A stretch of 64,000 nucleotides of DNA. Source: Campylorhamphus procurvoides. Its lineage: Eukaryota > Chordata > Aves > Passeriformes > Dendrocolaptidae. The first letter of the stretch is position 1, and each line of letters begins with the position of its first letter. The position numbers and the translations under genes were made by a program. Under the pieces are notes generated by a model. That model saw nothing but the letters and a program-made list of their open reading frames with translations. It had not been told where the DNA came from and ran no database searches. Positions 12,801-27,800 of this stretch are shown in pieces. The stretch lies in the NCBI GenBank assembly GCA_013396655.1, contig WBMV01008585.1, forward strand, positions 1 to 64,000, written 5' to 3'.

Positions 12801-15800
12801 AGGGTGTCTCCCTGAAGCCCTTGGAGGTCCATGGTGGAGCCCATGCCCAAGGAGATGAATGCCTGAAGCAGGCTGTAGCCCCATGGGAAACCCATACCAC
12901 AGCAGGCTCCTGGCAGGACCTGTGGCCCCACGGAGAGAGGAGCCCACCCTGGAGCAGGTTTGTTGGCTGGATTTATGATCTTGTTGGGGAGCCACACTGG
13001 AGCAGTTCTTTAAGAACTGCAACCTGTGGGAAGGATTTACACTGCAGAAGTTCATGGAGGACTCTCTGCATGGGATGGACTCTGTGCTGGAGCAGGGGAG
13101 GGAGTCCTCCCTCTGAGCAGAAACAACATGTGATGAAATGACCCATTTCCCATCCCCCTGTGCTGCTATAGGGTAGGAGGCAGAGAACTGGAAATAAAGT
13201 TAAGACCAGGAAGGAGAGCGAAGTGGGTGAAAAATGTTTATAAGATTTGGTTTTTACTTCTCTTTATCCTACTCTGACTTTATTGGTTATAAAGTCAATT
13301 AACTTCCCCAAATAGTCAGTTTTGCCTTTGACAGTGACTGTGATCTCTTCCTGTCCTTAACTGTATTAGCCTTCCATTGTATTTTTTTTTCCCTGGTCCA
13401 GTTCAGGAGAGGAGCAATAGAGATGTTTTGATGGGCACCCTATGTCCAGCCAAGGTCAAAGCCACCACACCAGGTTAGCAATTCTAAAACCAAAAACCAT
13501 ACCATAATATGGAGGCATAACTCCTCCAAAGGCACACGCAGTATTTCTGGAACAGAATATTCCATGAAACTTTCAAACCTGCAACATCATAAAAATATAA
13601 AAACACATACACTCAATTTAATATTTGAATTTCACATGGTCATTCTTTGCAGATATTCTTTTGAGGGGTAAGGCAAAGGAAGTAGCATGAGTAAGCTACT
13701 AATTCTTCAAATTAAGGCATGTGTTGTAGCTTTGAAAGCAAGAGTTTTAGTCACAGAGAGAAAGGCAGCAAGTCCCCACTTTTCAAACCAAGTCTGTAAA
13801 ATGCACAGCTCTCAAACAGGAAGTCTTGTATATGGCTAAAATGCATGTTTCATTAGTTGTGTCAAAATACTTTAACCTTAATTGTTTCTCATCTGAAAGC
13901 TGCTTCAGACTTTCAAAAAAGCAAGAAAAAGGTTATTTCACTACAGTGGCAGAAACTAATTCTGCAGAGGTCTCATCTCTTATCCACAGAGGTAGAAACT
14001 GTTTCAGAAACCTACAGATTTGTCTGATAAAAAATTCAAAGTTCAGGAGGTAAAGTTTGCCCATATTTTTTGTGAGACACTAGGTGTTGCTAAAAACTGA
14101 AGTTCTACAGTTCCTTGGTGTTGCACTTTTTCTTTAATTATGAATTTATTTTTTTTCAAAACACATAGAGATAGTAAAAATAAAATAAACTTCTTTTGAA
14201 AACGTGAAACAAAGACTATTATAAGACTTTATACATAAGATATTCAAATTCCGGTTTTGGTTGGGATTTTTTTTTCCACTTTAATCTTTTCAGTTTTCAG
14301 TAATTAAAGTGAATTTCAACAAGAAATCTTGGTTTTGCACAAAAAAAAAGACTAATATCTGTGTGATTTACAAAATCTTGCTGAGTTTACAATACCTGTC
14401 TCGTGTGTACATTCGGAAGCAGAACCCGTCCCTAACACGTCCAGCTCTTCCTTGCCGTTGCAGAGCACTAGCTTTACTAACAAAGGTCTCTTCCAGAGAA
14501 CTCATTTGACTGCTTTCATGATACCTTCAAAATTACAAAGCAAGTGCCCATTCAGATTTCAGAATTAAAACTAAACCCCGGAATATTCATAATATATCTA
14601 ATTAGCAGTTATTTGAAAATACATTTAGTTTTGAAAACTAAGCATATCTTAGAGGACCAGTATATCACAGAACCTTGAATATAACTCATCGAAGAGTAAA
14701 AATTTGAAAGTGAAAGAGCTCTATTACTATTTCATCTCCCTGACAACTCAGAATCGTTCCAACAATCTTACTTAATCACAATTGTCTGTATCTATGAACA
14801 ACTTCCCTTGCTGTTCAAACCATTTGAAAATCCAAAGATACATCCCTTACTTGTACCTAAACTGCTGTCCACAACTTGTACCTAAGCAACTCGATGAGCT
14901 CAATTTTGCATCCAGACCAGTAGTTTAATAAGGATATTACAAAATTTTTGCAGCGCTAACCTCCAAATATTTACAGTAATCACAGTATGATTAATGAAAA
15001 TCAAACTCTCACCTGTTTTCTTTTGTTCTCCCAGTATCAATTACAAAGACAACATCTGGTATTGTAATACCCGTCTCTGCTATATTGGTTGCCAAAACAA
15101 TCTGAAAAAAGTAACATAGCAGAAATAGAAGAATTATGGAATGTGAAACAGTTTTCATCCTTTAAATCAATATTTCAGAGTAACTCTGGTTAAAATATTT
15201 TAACCAGAAGTGTTTCCCTAAATAATTTGACAAATAATTCAAAGTTATATATCTCAAAAAATGGTCTATTTTTCCCCAGTTACTGAGGAATTAAAAGTAA
15301 GAACTCCACATTCACTTTTTGTTTTATAACCCATCAAAATTGCTAGTATCTCCCAAAATTGATCAATATTCAATTAAGTAAGTAGTTTGGCAGTAAAGAA
15401 AGTACTATCTTCCTAGATAAAAGCTACAGTTACTGTTTAATAGTAGATAATATACAGGAAAGCAACAATTAAGGATATTCATAGAAAAATACTAGGTTTA
15501 AAAGTTTGTCTGATTACTGTCCAGGTTTTCTCAGCATATTTGCTTCTACCCATTACAGACCACCAAATTAGGATTGTTTCTTTAAAGTGAAAATATTCCG
15601 GGAACACCTGGTTCTTGTCTAATTCAGTATGATTAGATTTCATAGCAATTCAGAGTTGCACACACAGGAAGTTTCTCCTTACCATGGTGAACTTTCTGAA
15701 TACATCATACCTTTCTTACACCAAGAGGAGGTATTGTAAATGCAGCTGCTTGATCTTGAGTTGAAAGAACAGAATGCAAAGCTATCAATCTGTGCCTAGA

Positions 15801-18800
15801 ACAAGAAATTACAGTAATCAGTATACACTTATCAAATAAGATACAGTAAAAAAATAAGACCAGCATGATGACAACAGTTTGGAGAAAGCAAGTAGAATGG
15901 ACAGTTGAAAGAGTTGAAAGAGTAAACGGTTATATGAATAGGTATGAAAGTCTGTGTTACTGTTTAAAAATAATAGTTTAAAATATTTAAATTAGTGTTT
16001 AAAAAATTACATCATTAGTTCCTAGGGCTGTTCTGTTCAGTAGAAATGCAGGAAAAATACTACTACTGCAGAACTCCAGGTTAATTTATATCAACAGCCT
16101 AGGAAAAAAGGGAACTAGAAGCCCATGAGTTCTTTACACTGTGTTTCCAAGACAAGCACCACTACTGAAACTTTGCTCAGAACATTAAACAGATCCAACT
16201 TTCAGTTTGACTAAAGGCATCCCAGAGGTAAGACAGCCACAGAGATCTGTACTTCCTCATCTTCCAGACCTTGACATCTCAGCCCATCTATAAATCTTTA
16301 GAATTTGACTGCAAATGTTCTTTTCATGGAGTTGTGTTGCTAACTTTTAGCTACCCACAAAGTTAGTTTCAAAACTATGTGTCACTACACACCCCTAGGC
16401 CACTTCTCTTTTACTGTCTCTGGAGCTCTTTGCAGGAAATAGTCACTTCCATATAAACCGTAAACCACAGAAATCTACACCCCAGGTATGCCAGCTTCCA
16501 CACACTAAGTGGAAAAGAATTAGTCAAGTGCTTTCAGTTTGTTGAAAAATATATTTAAAATAATTTTAAAAAGTTATTCCTGTACCATTCCTAATCATGT
16601 GTCATTTTCATTTGTGTAAATTTTACGTAAAAAAAGAACATTTGTAGCACAAACAGCTAAAATGTCTAAGTCCCAGTTTCCTTTTCCAAGAATAGCAAAC
16701 CTCAATGAATATGTTTGTCAGGTTTTAAGTTAAACTACTAACTTCATAGCAAGTACCTGCATTACCTATCATGCAAGTTAAATCTTCTGTCGGTTGAAAT
16801 GAGATCATACAGCTGTTGGATATGGGCAAGGCCTGGTAAAAAGATCAGCACAGCACCCTCAATGTTCTTGAACTGAGGACTTCTGTCTGTAAAGTTACAG
16901 TACAAGCATATAGTTAAAACAAACATACATTTGTAAACAACCTCACGACAAGAGGAACTAACGCTAGGGTCTGCAGTCAATGCTTTTCAGGATGTTTTAT
17001 GTGAGCATGACTTCAAGTACTTCATTATCAGTAGGAAGCACTGGAAAAATAAATCCAAAGGACAACCCCAGGTACATGAATTCTTAAGAAGTAGACAGTA
17101 CCTAAGTACGCAAGCAACTCCAAAATAAGTTCAAGGTTGATCTTGTAAGGGTTCATATATAAAATAGCCTGTTGTGTATGACTGCTATACTTCCCATAGT
17201 AAGGAGCCAAATCAATACCAGATCCAGACTGGATTGGGACATATTCCTACAAGACAAGAGCAAGCAAAAAAGTCATATTTATTGTTAATACACTTCAAGA
17301 AGTGTGAAACTACATATCCTCCTGTACTGAAGTCTCAACAGAAACAAATTACAAAGATGAAGCAGCACTCATGAGAGTGCATGGGCTTCCAGCTGAAGGG
17401 TGCTGTTGTAATATAGGGGGTTACTAGCATTCTAGGAAAAAAGAAAAATCAGCAGAGCACAGGAGACTGTATTCTTCAACATATCCGTATGTTTATTCCC
17501 ACCAAGCTAAATGATCCTGCAGAAATTTTTATACAGCAAATCAGAGCAAACAGCTAAAACACATTTTACCTGATGCTTTGTAGTGCTTCCTCCTTTGACA
17601 GTAATGTTTATTGTTACTTCCTCCTCCTCCTCCAAGAACTTCTGACAATATTCTGAGTCTTTCTCCAGAATATAACCAGTTGCTTCAATTACATCTTCAA
17701 CATGGAAAATCTTCAGTGAAAATTCACAGAAGAAATAAGGCATGTCAAAAACTAATCAGCACCTTTTTCACTTTCTTACATAACAAAGCTGAACAGGCAT
17801 GCCCTAATGCTCTAGCAGATATTGCAAATTTCAACTTAAATCTTTCTTAGGTTTTTTAGAAATCTAAGCTGCTATGACTTTGTTAATGGGCTTCTTCACA
17901 TGATCACTAACATAAATTTTACCACAGCCTATATTGCATGCATAAGAAAAATATGTAAGAGTGTAATGACAAAATTGAATGGGGCGCAGAGGGAATTCTT
18001 TCATGCTTTTCATTTCCACCTACGTTGAATAGATAAAAATCAAAGTGTCACTAATGACAGATTTTAATCAATAAATCCAACAGAAACAAACCAGTACAAC
18101 CCCACACTTCCAAGCCCTGAAGTCATATATTTTCATAATAGGAAAAGGTTACATGTCCCTGAAAAATGTATTTAAGATCTGTATTTTTAATACAAAAGCG
18201 ATACAGACATATTGCCTACAGATACTAACCTGGCAAACACTGCACACTTTCATACAACGTGTCTTGCATAATGAAAAGAAACATCTACCTACCTCAACTG
18301 GGTAACTCCTCCCCGAGATCCTTAAAATGGGACAGTGTGAGAAATAGCTGGAAAACTTCTCACTGTCTACAGTAGCACTCATTAAAATCAGATGCAGGTC
18401 TGAACGCTTTTGCAAGATCTCTTTCAGAATAACTAGCAAGAAATCAGACTGGACACTTCTTTCATGTACCTAGAATTAGAAAAACATATATATAGCAAGG
18501 ATTTGGTACAGGCTAAAGCCCAGACGAACTATAGTTTCTGAAGAATAGTAAAGAACTGATAAATAACCTCGTCTACAATAACATGAGATATACTTGAAAG
18601 AAGACCATCTTCTTGAAGTTTCCGAAGCAGGACACCTGTTGTACAGTATAGCAGTCTGGTGGCTTCTCCTGTTCTTGATTCCATACGAATTTGATATCCA
18701 CACAGGGAATTCTTAAATAAAATATCAAAAATATAGTGATAACTTAAAATATACAAGCCAGCAATATTCAAAACTAAATAAAACTTACTAACTGTCAGAT

Positions 18801-21800
18801 TCAGACACTGCATAAGCTGCTAATTAAGTAGTATGGGACATGAGTGCTACACTTTCCTACAAATACTTCTTTAGTTAAGAAAGGGAAAACACACTAAGTT
18901 AATCCAGAGTAACAAGGAGCTGGGAAACTCAAGGTTCTTTTCAGGATTCTCTCCAGGCCTCAGAAATATTTTTGCACAGAAAGACTACCATAACAAATAC
19001 AGGACTTTGGCTTTCTTCAAATAATTAAATAACATGTTGAAAGGCACCTCTCTCGAAGCAGGGCCTCATTCAAGGCCAGACTGGACTGCTAGGAGCCTTA
19101 TTCAGGGGAGTTTTCTCTATGCCTAGTCATAGCAGGGAAACAGTCTCTGAGCACTCTACTCAAGTGTTAACCATTCCCATAATGAACCACCTTTGCTCTA
19201 CATTCGCCTCTAAAGATTTCAGAAATCATATATGGATACCCAGAGGTTCATAAGTGACAACTTGCAAAGAAATATAGCAAGAAGCCCTTTTTTGAGAGAA
19301 AATAACATCTAAGTATTTAGTTGTGCAGGAAATAATGATTTCACTTTGTACCAACAATACATCCCCCTGTATTTGACTGAGACAAGAAAAAGAAATTCAG
19401 ACACATCTTACTTTTCCTCCTGGTCCAGATTCACAGCCTAGCTCTTCACAAACCCTGGTTGCCAAACTCACTGCTGAGATTCTTCGGGGTTGTGTGCAAA
19501 CAATATTGCATTTTTTTGATCCTTCATCTAGCAGCAAGTCTTCCAACAAGAAATGGGGCACCTGGGTACTCTTCCCACTGCCTGTTTCACCAGCCACAAC
19601 AACTACTCGATGTTTTTTTAGAGTTTCTACAATCGAGTATCTGTGCCTAAACACCGGTAACTCCTGTCTCTCTTTCAGAAGTTTCTGGTATCTGGAGGAA
19701 CTTTGCAGCTTTTTGAACAAAATCCTTGAAGGTTCCAAATTATCTGCATCTGAAGTCTCAAGGGAGAGACTGCTGAAGTCCTCATCAGAAACTAAGTTTT
19801 CCCAGGAATCTTCAGGACCCTCAGATACTTGAGGCTGGTTTTCAGACTGTAGTTGCTGTTGTTGTTTGAGTTTATTCAATAATCTAGCAATAAAAGTATC
19901 ACGAGGCTTGTTGGTTTCTATCTTGTTTTCTTCTTCCTTTTTCTTTTCAATATCCCTCCATTCTAGCCAGACATCTCGGTAGGTAGGAGGCAGTAACTGA
20001 TGAACTGACTTCAGATACAAAAAATAGAAAAAAAATACATTATGTAGGACTTAGTAGTATCACTAATATTTTTTGTATAAACAAACTTGAGGGTCAAAAG
20101 ATATGACAAGTAGAGAGCTACTTCTAAATATGTAAACTATGAGGACAGTAATATAAAAGTAAACAATACATTTTCCTATTTTCAATTGGCTTGCATTCTT
20201 TACAACACTGAAAGAACAGTTTCACTATCAAAAAATTTCCTTTTTGTATGCTGCAAAGCATATATATGATTGGACATAAAAGCAAATGAACACATAATAC
20301 AAGTGAAGAATTTAATGGGAAATACTTCATTGAACTATTGTAACAATTTAACCATAGGTTTCATAACAAAAAAGTGCAGAGGCAGATTTCAGGCCAAGAA
20401 CAGTAATATTGGCAAAAAACTTACTTGTCCTTTGGTTAAATGGTAGAGTGCCAAAGTAGCAGCTAGATGTTGTGCTTGCATACTGTCTTCTGTTACGATT
20501 GTAGGACACATTGCCATTACATCATCTGATGATTTGACAATCCTGACCCTTAAAGAGAAATTCATAAAACCATTTATCTCCATTTTTGCTATCTATATAA
20601 ACAGCACACCTGTAAATGTTTTTGTTTAAAATAAAAGAGTGAAACTCAAGTAGAGAAGCTAAGCCAAATAAACTCAATATTTTTCAATAATATTTTGCAG
20701 GCAGAAACAGCAAAAAAATTTTGACTGAATAGCAGAAAATATTCAGTAAAGATTCCAACAATGAATTCATGACTTTTTTTTTTCCTGCCTTAATAAACAT
20801 CTTTATTTTCTTCACAGCACAAGTATTTATAGACCTACAGATTACCTACAAGGTTGGGTGCTTTGGAAGAAGGACTAAATACTTGTTTGTGTGCTGGCAT
20901 CTATTTAGGATAGATCAAGATGACATTTAATGATCTACTGAGACACAAACATCTGTTTAACAAATACATGCCAATCAGAGCAGCAGCCAAATTTCTCGTT
21001 TTCTTAGGGGCACAGTATATTCATAGCTTTTACCTTGAGCAAGATGACAAGTTCTTTTACTTCATCCTCTCAAGAAACATTAGTCATTGTAATGTCATGT
21101 CTACTTTATTGTATATGATAATACTCTACTTTATAACACTATATTATAGACTTGTTTTCTGAAAGAAATTAAAAAAATTAAAAGGTACTGCACTACTTTA
21201 ACTACATATTTATGTTACTTTGAATACCAATTTCTAACTTCCACTTTATTTTGAAGAATCTCCAAAGAGGTTTCAGTATTCATAAACTAAGAATCTATGA
21301 TTTAATACACTACTTTGAATGAGAACACCAAAAGTTAGGTGTCAAAATTTACCTCAGAGGTTTGTTTCAGACTAACCTTTCATTCAGCAGTATACAAATT
21401 AAAAAAAACTCATCTGTGCTTTATAGGATCATTCCCTAGAATCTTATTTTTGAAACTGTATCTAGTCTAAGCACCACTTTGCAAAGCTATCCAGAGTGAA
21501 ATAGCTCCCTGATGGACTAAAAAAGACTTTGTGATAAACATACTACATGAGAATAATAATCTATAAAATGGATCAATAAGAGAATTGGTCAGATTTTTTA
21601 TTTTTAAATTAATCAAAAAGAAAAAAGGTTACAGGAAATACATACCTACATTTCCAGTATTTTCCAACTGGAACTTTTTCAAAAGAAGGATTTGGGCTCT
21701 TGGGAAAATTCTTCCTGCACCAGTCAATCAAAAATTGTTTTGGAGATTTACCAGTCCAACTTCGAGCACTATAATCAAAGTTTCTTATATCTAGCGGTTC

Positions 21801-24800
21801 TTTCTTTTTCACTACAAGAGCAGAAAGATACATTTTAAATCTCCTAATATTTATTTTACAATCATTTAAAGTCAACAACACTTTTACCTTTTATTTAAAT
21901 CTATTTTATTAGACAGCAATATTTTCTGAAATGTTTCACGGAAATACTTGTATTAATGATATATGACAGAAGTGTCTGTATTTCCCACAGAAGCATCTAG
22001 CAGAAAATTAGTGACAGTATTTTGTCAGCTTTGATCACCCAATAATTTTAGAACTTTCATTAAAGTTTAGTTATTAGAAAATAATCTAAGAGTTTGAAGA
22101 TTTACCATGAAAGTAGTTTAAAAAGATGAGAGAGTGACACTAGAAACACTAACCAGCACTACAACTGGAAAAAAAACCCCTGCATTTTAGACAGGACAAC
22201 ACGGCAAAAATTGCTTGGTCAGTGAATTAGACTGATCGTTCACAGATGACACCAAGTTCGGTAGAAGTGTTGATCTGCCGGAGGGCAGGAAGCCTCTGCA
22301 GAGGAATCCGGACACACTGGATCCATGGGCTGAGCACGTGGTGTAAGGTCCAAAAAGGCCAAGTGTCAGGTCCTGTCCTTGGGTCACAACAAACTCATGC
22401 AGCACTACACGCAGGCGGAAGAGTGACTGGAAAGATGCTCAGTAGATAAGGAACTGGGAATGCTGGTCAACAGCAGTTGAACATGAGCCAGCAGTGTGCC
22501 CAGGTGGACAAGGCCAGTGGCACCCTGGCTTATATCAGAAATAGTGCAGTCAGCAGGATCAGGGCATGACTGCTCCTCTGTACTCAGTGCTGGTGATGCC
22601 ACACCTTGAATCCTGTGTTCAGTTTTGGGCCACTCACTACAAGAAAGACATTGAAGTGCTGGAGCGAGTCCAGAGAATGGCAACAAAGCTGGTAAAGGCT
22701 CTGGAGTGCAAGTCTGTGAGTAGCAGCTGAGGGAGCTAGGACTGTTTATTCTGGAGAAAAGGAGGCTCAGGGGAGACCATATCACTCTCTACAACTGAAA
22801 AGGAGGTTGTATTCTAGTGGGGTCAGCCTCTTTTCCCAGGCAATCAGTGACAAGAGGAAATGGCCTCAAGCTACACTAGGGGAGGTTCAGGTGGGACATC
22901 AGGAGGAATTTCTTCACAGAAATGGTGTTAAGAATTCGAATGGGTTATTCAGGAAGATGGTGGAGTCACCACCCCTGGAAGTATTTAGGAAAAAACTGGA
23001 CTTAGCACTTAGCGCCACAGCCTAGTTGACATGGTAGGGTTTGGTCAAAGGTTGGACTTGATCTCAGAAGACCTTTCCAACCTAAACAACTCCGTGCCCT
23101 TATGTGGTAGTCCACTCTCCTTTCCAATGATCAGAGCTTGCAAACTCAGCACTGCAAAGCAATACAACCTAAAAAAACAGAACTAATTCTTGTACTGAAC
23201 CACTTCAACACACCTTTGTCTTCCTTTGCACCACCATCAGGTTTCTCAAGTAAGCTCAAATTCAAACTGGTTTCTTGAGGCTGAGACGAGGGAGTTTTCT
23301 TCTTTTCACTTTGCTGTTGGTTTGAAATCTTTAGAGCTGGATTAAATACTGGATGTTCTTCAAGTACTGCCATTTCTGCCAGGAAGAGAACATAACTTAC
23401 ACCCATTAACTGCTTAAAAAGATCAATTACATTAATTCATACTGAGTACCCAAAATCAGAAGCAGTGAAATGTTACTGTCTTTTTAGAATTTGATCCACA
23501 TGGAAAGGACAGATTTAGAAAGGCCTGCATTTCACACACTGGCATAAAAGGTGACAAAATCATCTTCAATTTGATGCTAAAAATTACTTGCCCAACAAAT
23601 ATGCAGGCCAAAAAATAAATCACAGTTAACTTGTATAGCTCTACCTTGCTGAATTCTTCTTATTTTCTCCTGTGCTGCCTTCTGGCCTTGCTTGTCTTTG
23701 TCTTGTTTGGAGATGCTTCCTTGTTCTTTTGCTTCTGAAAGCTTGGCAGACAGATGCACATACCTCTCATTCTATTTCAAGAGAATTATTAATTACAAGC
23801 TGAATGTTATAAGCTTGCAACTTTTAACAAACTTCATAATAAAAAAGTGGAGGGTTTTTTTGTTCTTTATACCAAGCTTACACAACAGAGAAACAATTAG
23901 TTTTTATATAACTGCCAAAACCTCTCAGAATTTAATAGTCACTTTCCTAACCAGAGATATATAAAGAATTTTGCCTTTCCAGAACAATACATTCAACATT
24001 TTCAACCTAGTATAAAAAATACAGGAAAGGAAAAACAAGTTAGAAAAGGACAATTTTCAACACACTTCCCTTCAATAGCCTGCAAAACCTGAAAACAGAT
24101 AATGTAAAAAGGTATTCAACCCCCAACTTATAAAAAATAGATCCTGCACATGCAGATATATCAGACATAAGTTTCTGAAAGACTTCCAAGAAGCATTATT
24201 TTATCTTACTGGGTCAAACTGTTCCTCAGCTGTCTCTTTAACAGACTCATTCTTCTCTTCATCACTCTGTTGCTCAGCATATCGCAAAATCCATTCCTTC
24301 ATACTCACTTCATTCTCCTTTGTCACATTTGTCTCCTAAGAAGAGTAATGTAAGTTAAAAGTAATGACAATAAAAGTATGTGAAAACATCAATACTTTTT
24401 TCCACCAGTGCCTAGGAACTAATGCTTAAGACTTTATATAAACCAAGTTATATGACAAAAAACACATGGGGCAAACTTCTCCAACCAGGACAGATACCTC
24501 ACTAAAAACTTAAATAGATGTTAACACTAGAATGACTATTATTGCTATAAGGAATTATATCCCTTGCATGAAATCTTCTCGATTTCTGGTTTTAAGATTC
24601 AATAACCACATGAATGAAAACACTCCAAGTACAAAACTTAAACCCACACAAGTATTTAAAGAGTACCAGGACTAAGTAAACAGAATAAACCCATTCTAGA
24701 ATAAAATTAAGCTACAGAATCATGGAATAATTAGGGTAGGAAGGGACCTTAAAGATCATCAAGTTCCAAGACCCCTGCCAAGGGACATCTTCCACTAGAC

Positions 24801-27800
24801 CAGGCTGCTCAGTGCTCATCCTTGAATGTTTCCAGAGGGAGGGAATCCACAACTTCTCTGGCCAACCTGTGCCAGTGCCCCATCACCTTCACAAAAAAGA
24901 ATTCCTTCCTAACATCTAACCTCTCTAACCTCTCTTTCAGTTTTAAAACCATTCTTTCTTGCCCTATCACTACATGTCCTTGCCAAAAGTCCCTGTCCAG
25001 CCTTCTTGTAAGCTCTCTTCAGGTAACAGAAGGCAGCCATTACATCTCGCCAAAGCCTTCTCTTCTCCAGGCTGAACACTTCCCATCTCTCAACCCTTCC
25101 TCATTGGAGAGGCACTTCATCCTCTCTCGGATCATCTTCATGTCCTTGCTCTGGGCTTGCTCCAACAGATCCATGTTCTTCCTGTGCTGGGGACCTCAGA
25201 GATGGATGCACCCAGGGTGGGTCTCATGACAGCAGAGCAGAGGAGCAGACTCACCTCCCTTGCCCTGCTGGCCACACTGCTCTTGATGCAGCCCAGGATA
25301 CAACTAGCTTTCTGGGCTGAGAGTGCATGTCGGTGGGTCATGTCCAGCCTGTCATCCACCAGCACTGTGAAGTTCTTAGCAGAGCTGCTCTCGATCTGTT
25401 CATTCTCCAGCCTGTGTTGATATGGGGGCTTGCCCTGACCCAGGTGCAACACCTTGCAGTACATAATGTTTAAAACTTAGGAAATTCCCTCTGCTCTAAC
25501 ACAGAAGAGGATTATGAAGAGACTTCTAGACTCCATGTGAAAAACATAATACCTTCAAATGACCATTACACTAAAGTTAAAATAATGAAGATGACAATTA
25601 TTAATCATGCAATATTTTCATAAGCTTTCCACATCAAGGGTGGAAACTAATGTAACTCCTCAACTTCAGAAAACTTTTTCTCTTTTCTCCCCAGTAAATA
25701 CAGACAAACTTTTCAGTTTACCTTAGTTTCAGGCCCATTTGCCTTCTTTCTGTTATCTGTTACGCGAGGTGGAGGTTCACATTGTGATACAGGAGAACAA
25801 AATTTTGCTCTTGGTTTCTGCTGCTGTTCCTCAAACTGCTGGCTAAAACCTTCAGGCAAGGCATCTTCAAAACAAAAAAACCCATGTCACAGAAAATGTC
25901 AATAATTACTGAAAATCTTTTAAAGTGTGTTGGGAACCAACTAAAAGAACACAAAACAAAACTAGCACACCTGAAGTAAAATTAGGTTTTAGCATTTATA
26001 CAAGCTATTATTTGCTTGTTGGACTTTAACAGAACTCCAAGAGAAGGAACAAGAAGTTCACGGGACTTTATACTCTATAATATCCCAGAACCAGGCAGCT
26101 GGGCACCTGGGAGAAAAACATTGTGGTGAACACCAGTCTTAGTAAAACAATATATTTAATTACTACTGTGAAGCATTCCTATGGCAGAGTAGGTCCTACT
26201 TCTCTTCTATTAAAAACTATTCTGTCACCATACTCACCATCAGGAAGGTTTAAACAAAGCCAGTCAAGGGCGGAGTGAAGATCACCACCATACAACAGTG
26301 TATTTTTCATTGCTTCTTCAATGTGTTCAGTCTTAAAAGAGAATCTTTGTAAAGCCATGTATACATCCTATAAATTGAAAAAGTCAGAAAACATCAGGAT
26401 TTTATCTAGCAATGTAATATAGGCTGATAAAGTTCTATTTCCCACGTATAAGAAAGCTGGCATTAAATAGAAGCAAACATCATACATTAGTGTATCAGAA
26501 GCCTAAGCAGAAAATTCTGTTTTACACACAGATTTTATGGTATTTTCTTTGTAAATATGCACACGTAGGTATAAATAAATCTACATTCCAGCCTCTGTAC
26601 AGAGTGCATTTATTAGTTATATAGACATCTACAGTTTTTCAGCTAAATGAAATGAAAAACCTAGGAAATATAAAACATTCAGATTAAGTACTATTTCTCT
26701 GTGTTTTCTGAAGATTCTTTAGTTCCTGAATCCATAAAGATGTGCCTTTCCTAATAAGCTTACCTCTTAATTCCACTGACTAATCATTAATATAACTACA
26801 GAAAAGCATTCTGTACTGGCTGCACACAAAAGCATAGTATGATACATGATAAAAATGACAAATATTAAATTGTTCCTTCTAAATCAGCAATGGTTGGAAA
26901 ACACAACTTTGAACTCCACCTGTAGCTTTTTTGCAGTGAGTCTTTTGGAAATCATTCCTTTGTCATCATTTTGGTTTCTGTGGTCATTGATCACATCAAT
27001 AATCCTTTTCTCCAAATTACCATTTATCGTTACCTGCACAGAGAAAATTAGTTGATACAAAATAGACATAAATTTTATGACATATCAATGCTGCTCATAT
27101 GGCTAAGGACATAAGAACACAGGAATCTCCCTGCCATTCAAATTCCAGCTTCTCCAGCTTTCCATAAGTGCCCCAAACATTTCTCCTGAAAGGAACACTT
27201 CTTTACTTTTGCAACCTATATGCTTTTACTTGAAATAGAAGAGTTCGTTCTTTATTACAAAGAAGGCCCATTTACATCTTCAAGGAAATTTAGCATGCCA
27301 AGGAAATAAAATCAAATTTCTACTGGAAAAAACAAGGCCTTTCTTCTCTGCTTACCAGAGCTGGTATAAAATAATTTGAACATCAAGATACGATCTGTGA
27401 CACTTTCCTTCCTATATAACTTTAAAAATAATTTTAGTATATGTCTAATATTTTCAACTCTTCTAAAGTATGAGCCAAGCTTTAGTTTCTACTGAGGTTG
27501 TTAAATAAAATCTAAATTCCTTCTCTGACAAGAATCCATATGCACAGTAGAAGCCCAAGTATAACTCTTAACAGTCTTCCATGCAAAGTATACTTAATAA
27601 ATGAGACATTCTCCACACTGATAATTTACCCCTGTTCCTTAAAGCACACTCAAAACCTCAAGTGTAATCAGTCTATGTCTAATACACAATGGCAGTTTAC
27701 CTGCACAAATAAAACCAAGGAGCTGAAGAAATATTTACTCAGCTAAACCAGTACTATGAAAATCAAAGTTATTTTATGTAAAGAAGATATTTACCTTAAG

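Noticed and set aside
12486..13055. 189-codon minus-strand open frame and a 127-codon plus-strand frame
   Set aside because: Both lie within the solo LTR, whose sequence is a known type of avian repeat; the open frames reflect its G/C-rich composition.
18890..19210. Possible repeat fragment in DHX29 intron 11
   Set aside because: A few CR1-like words occur, but there is no continuous match that I could defend.
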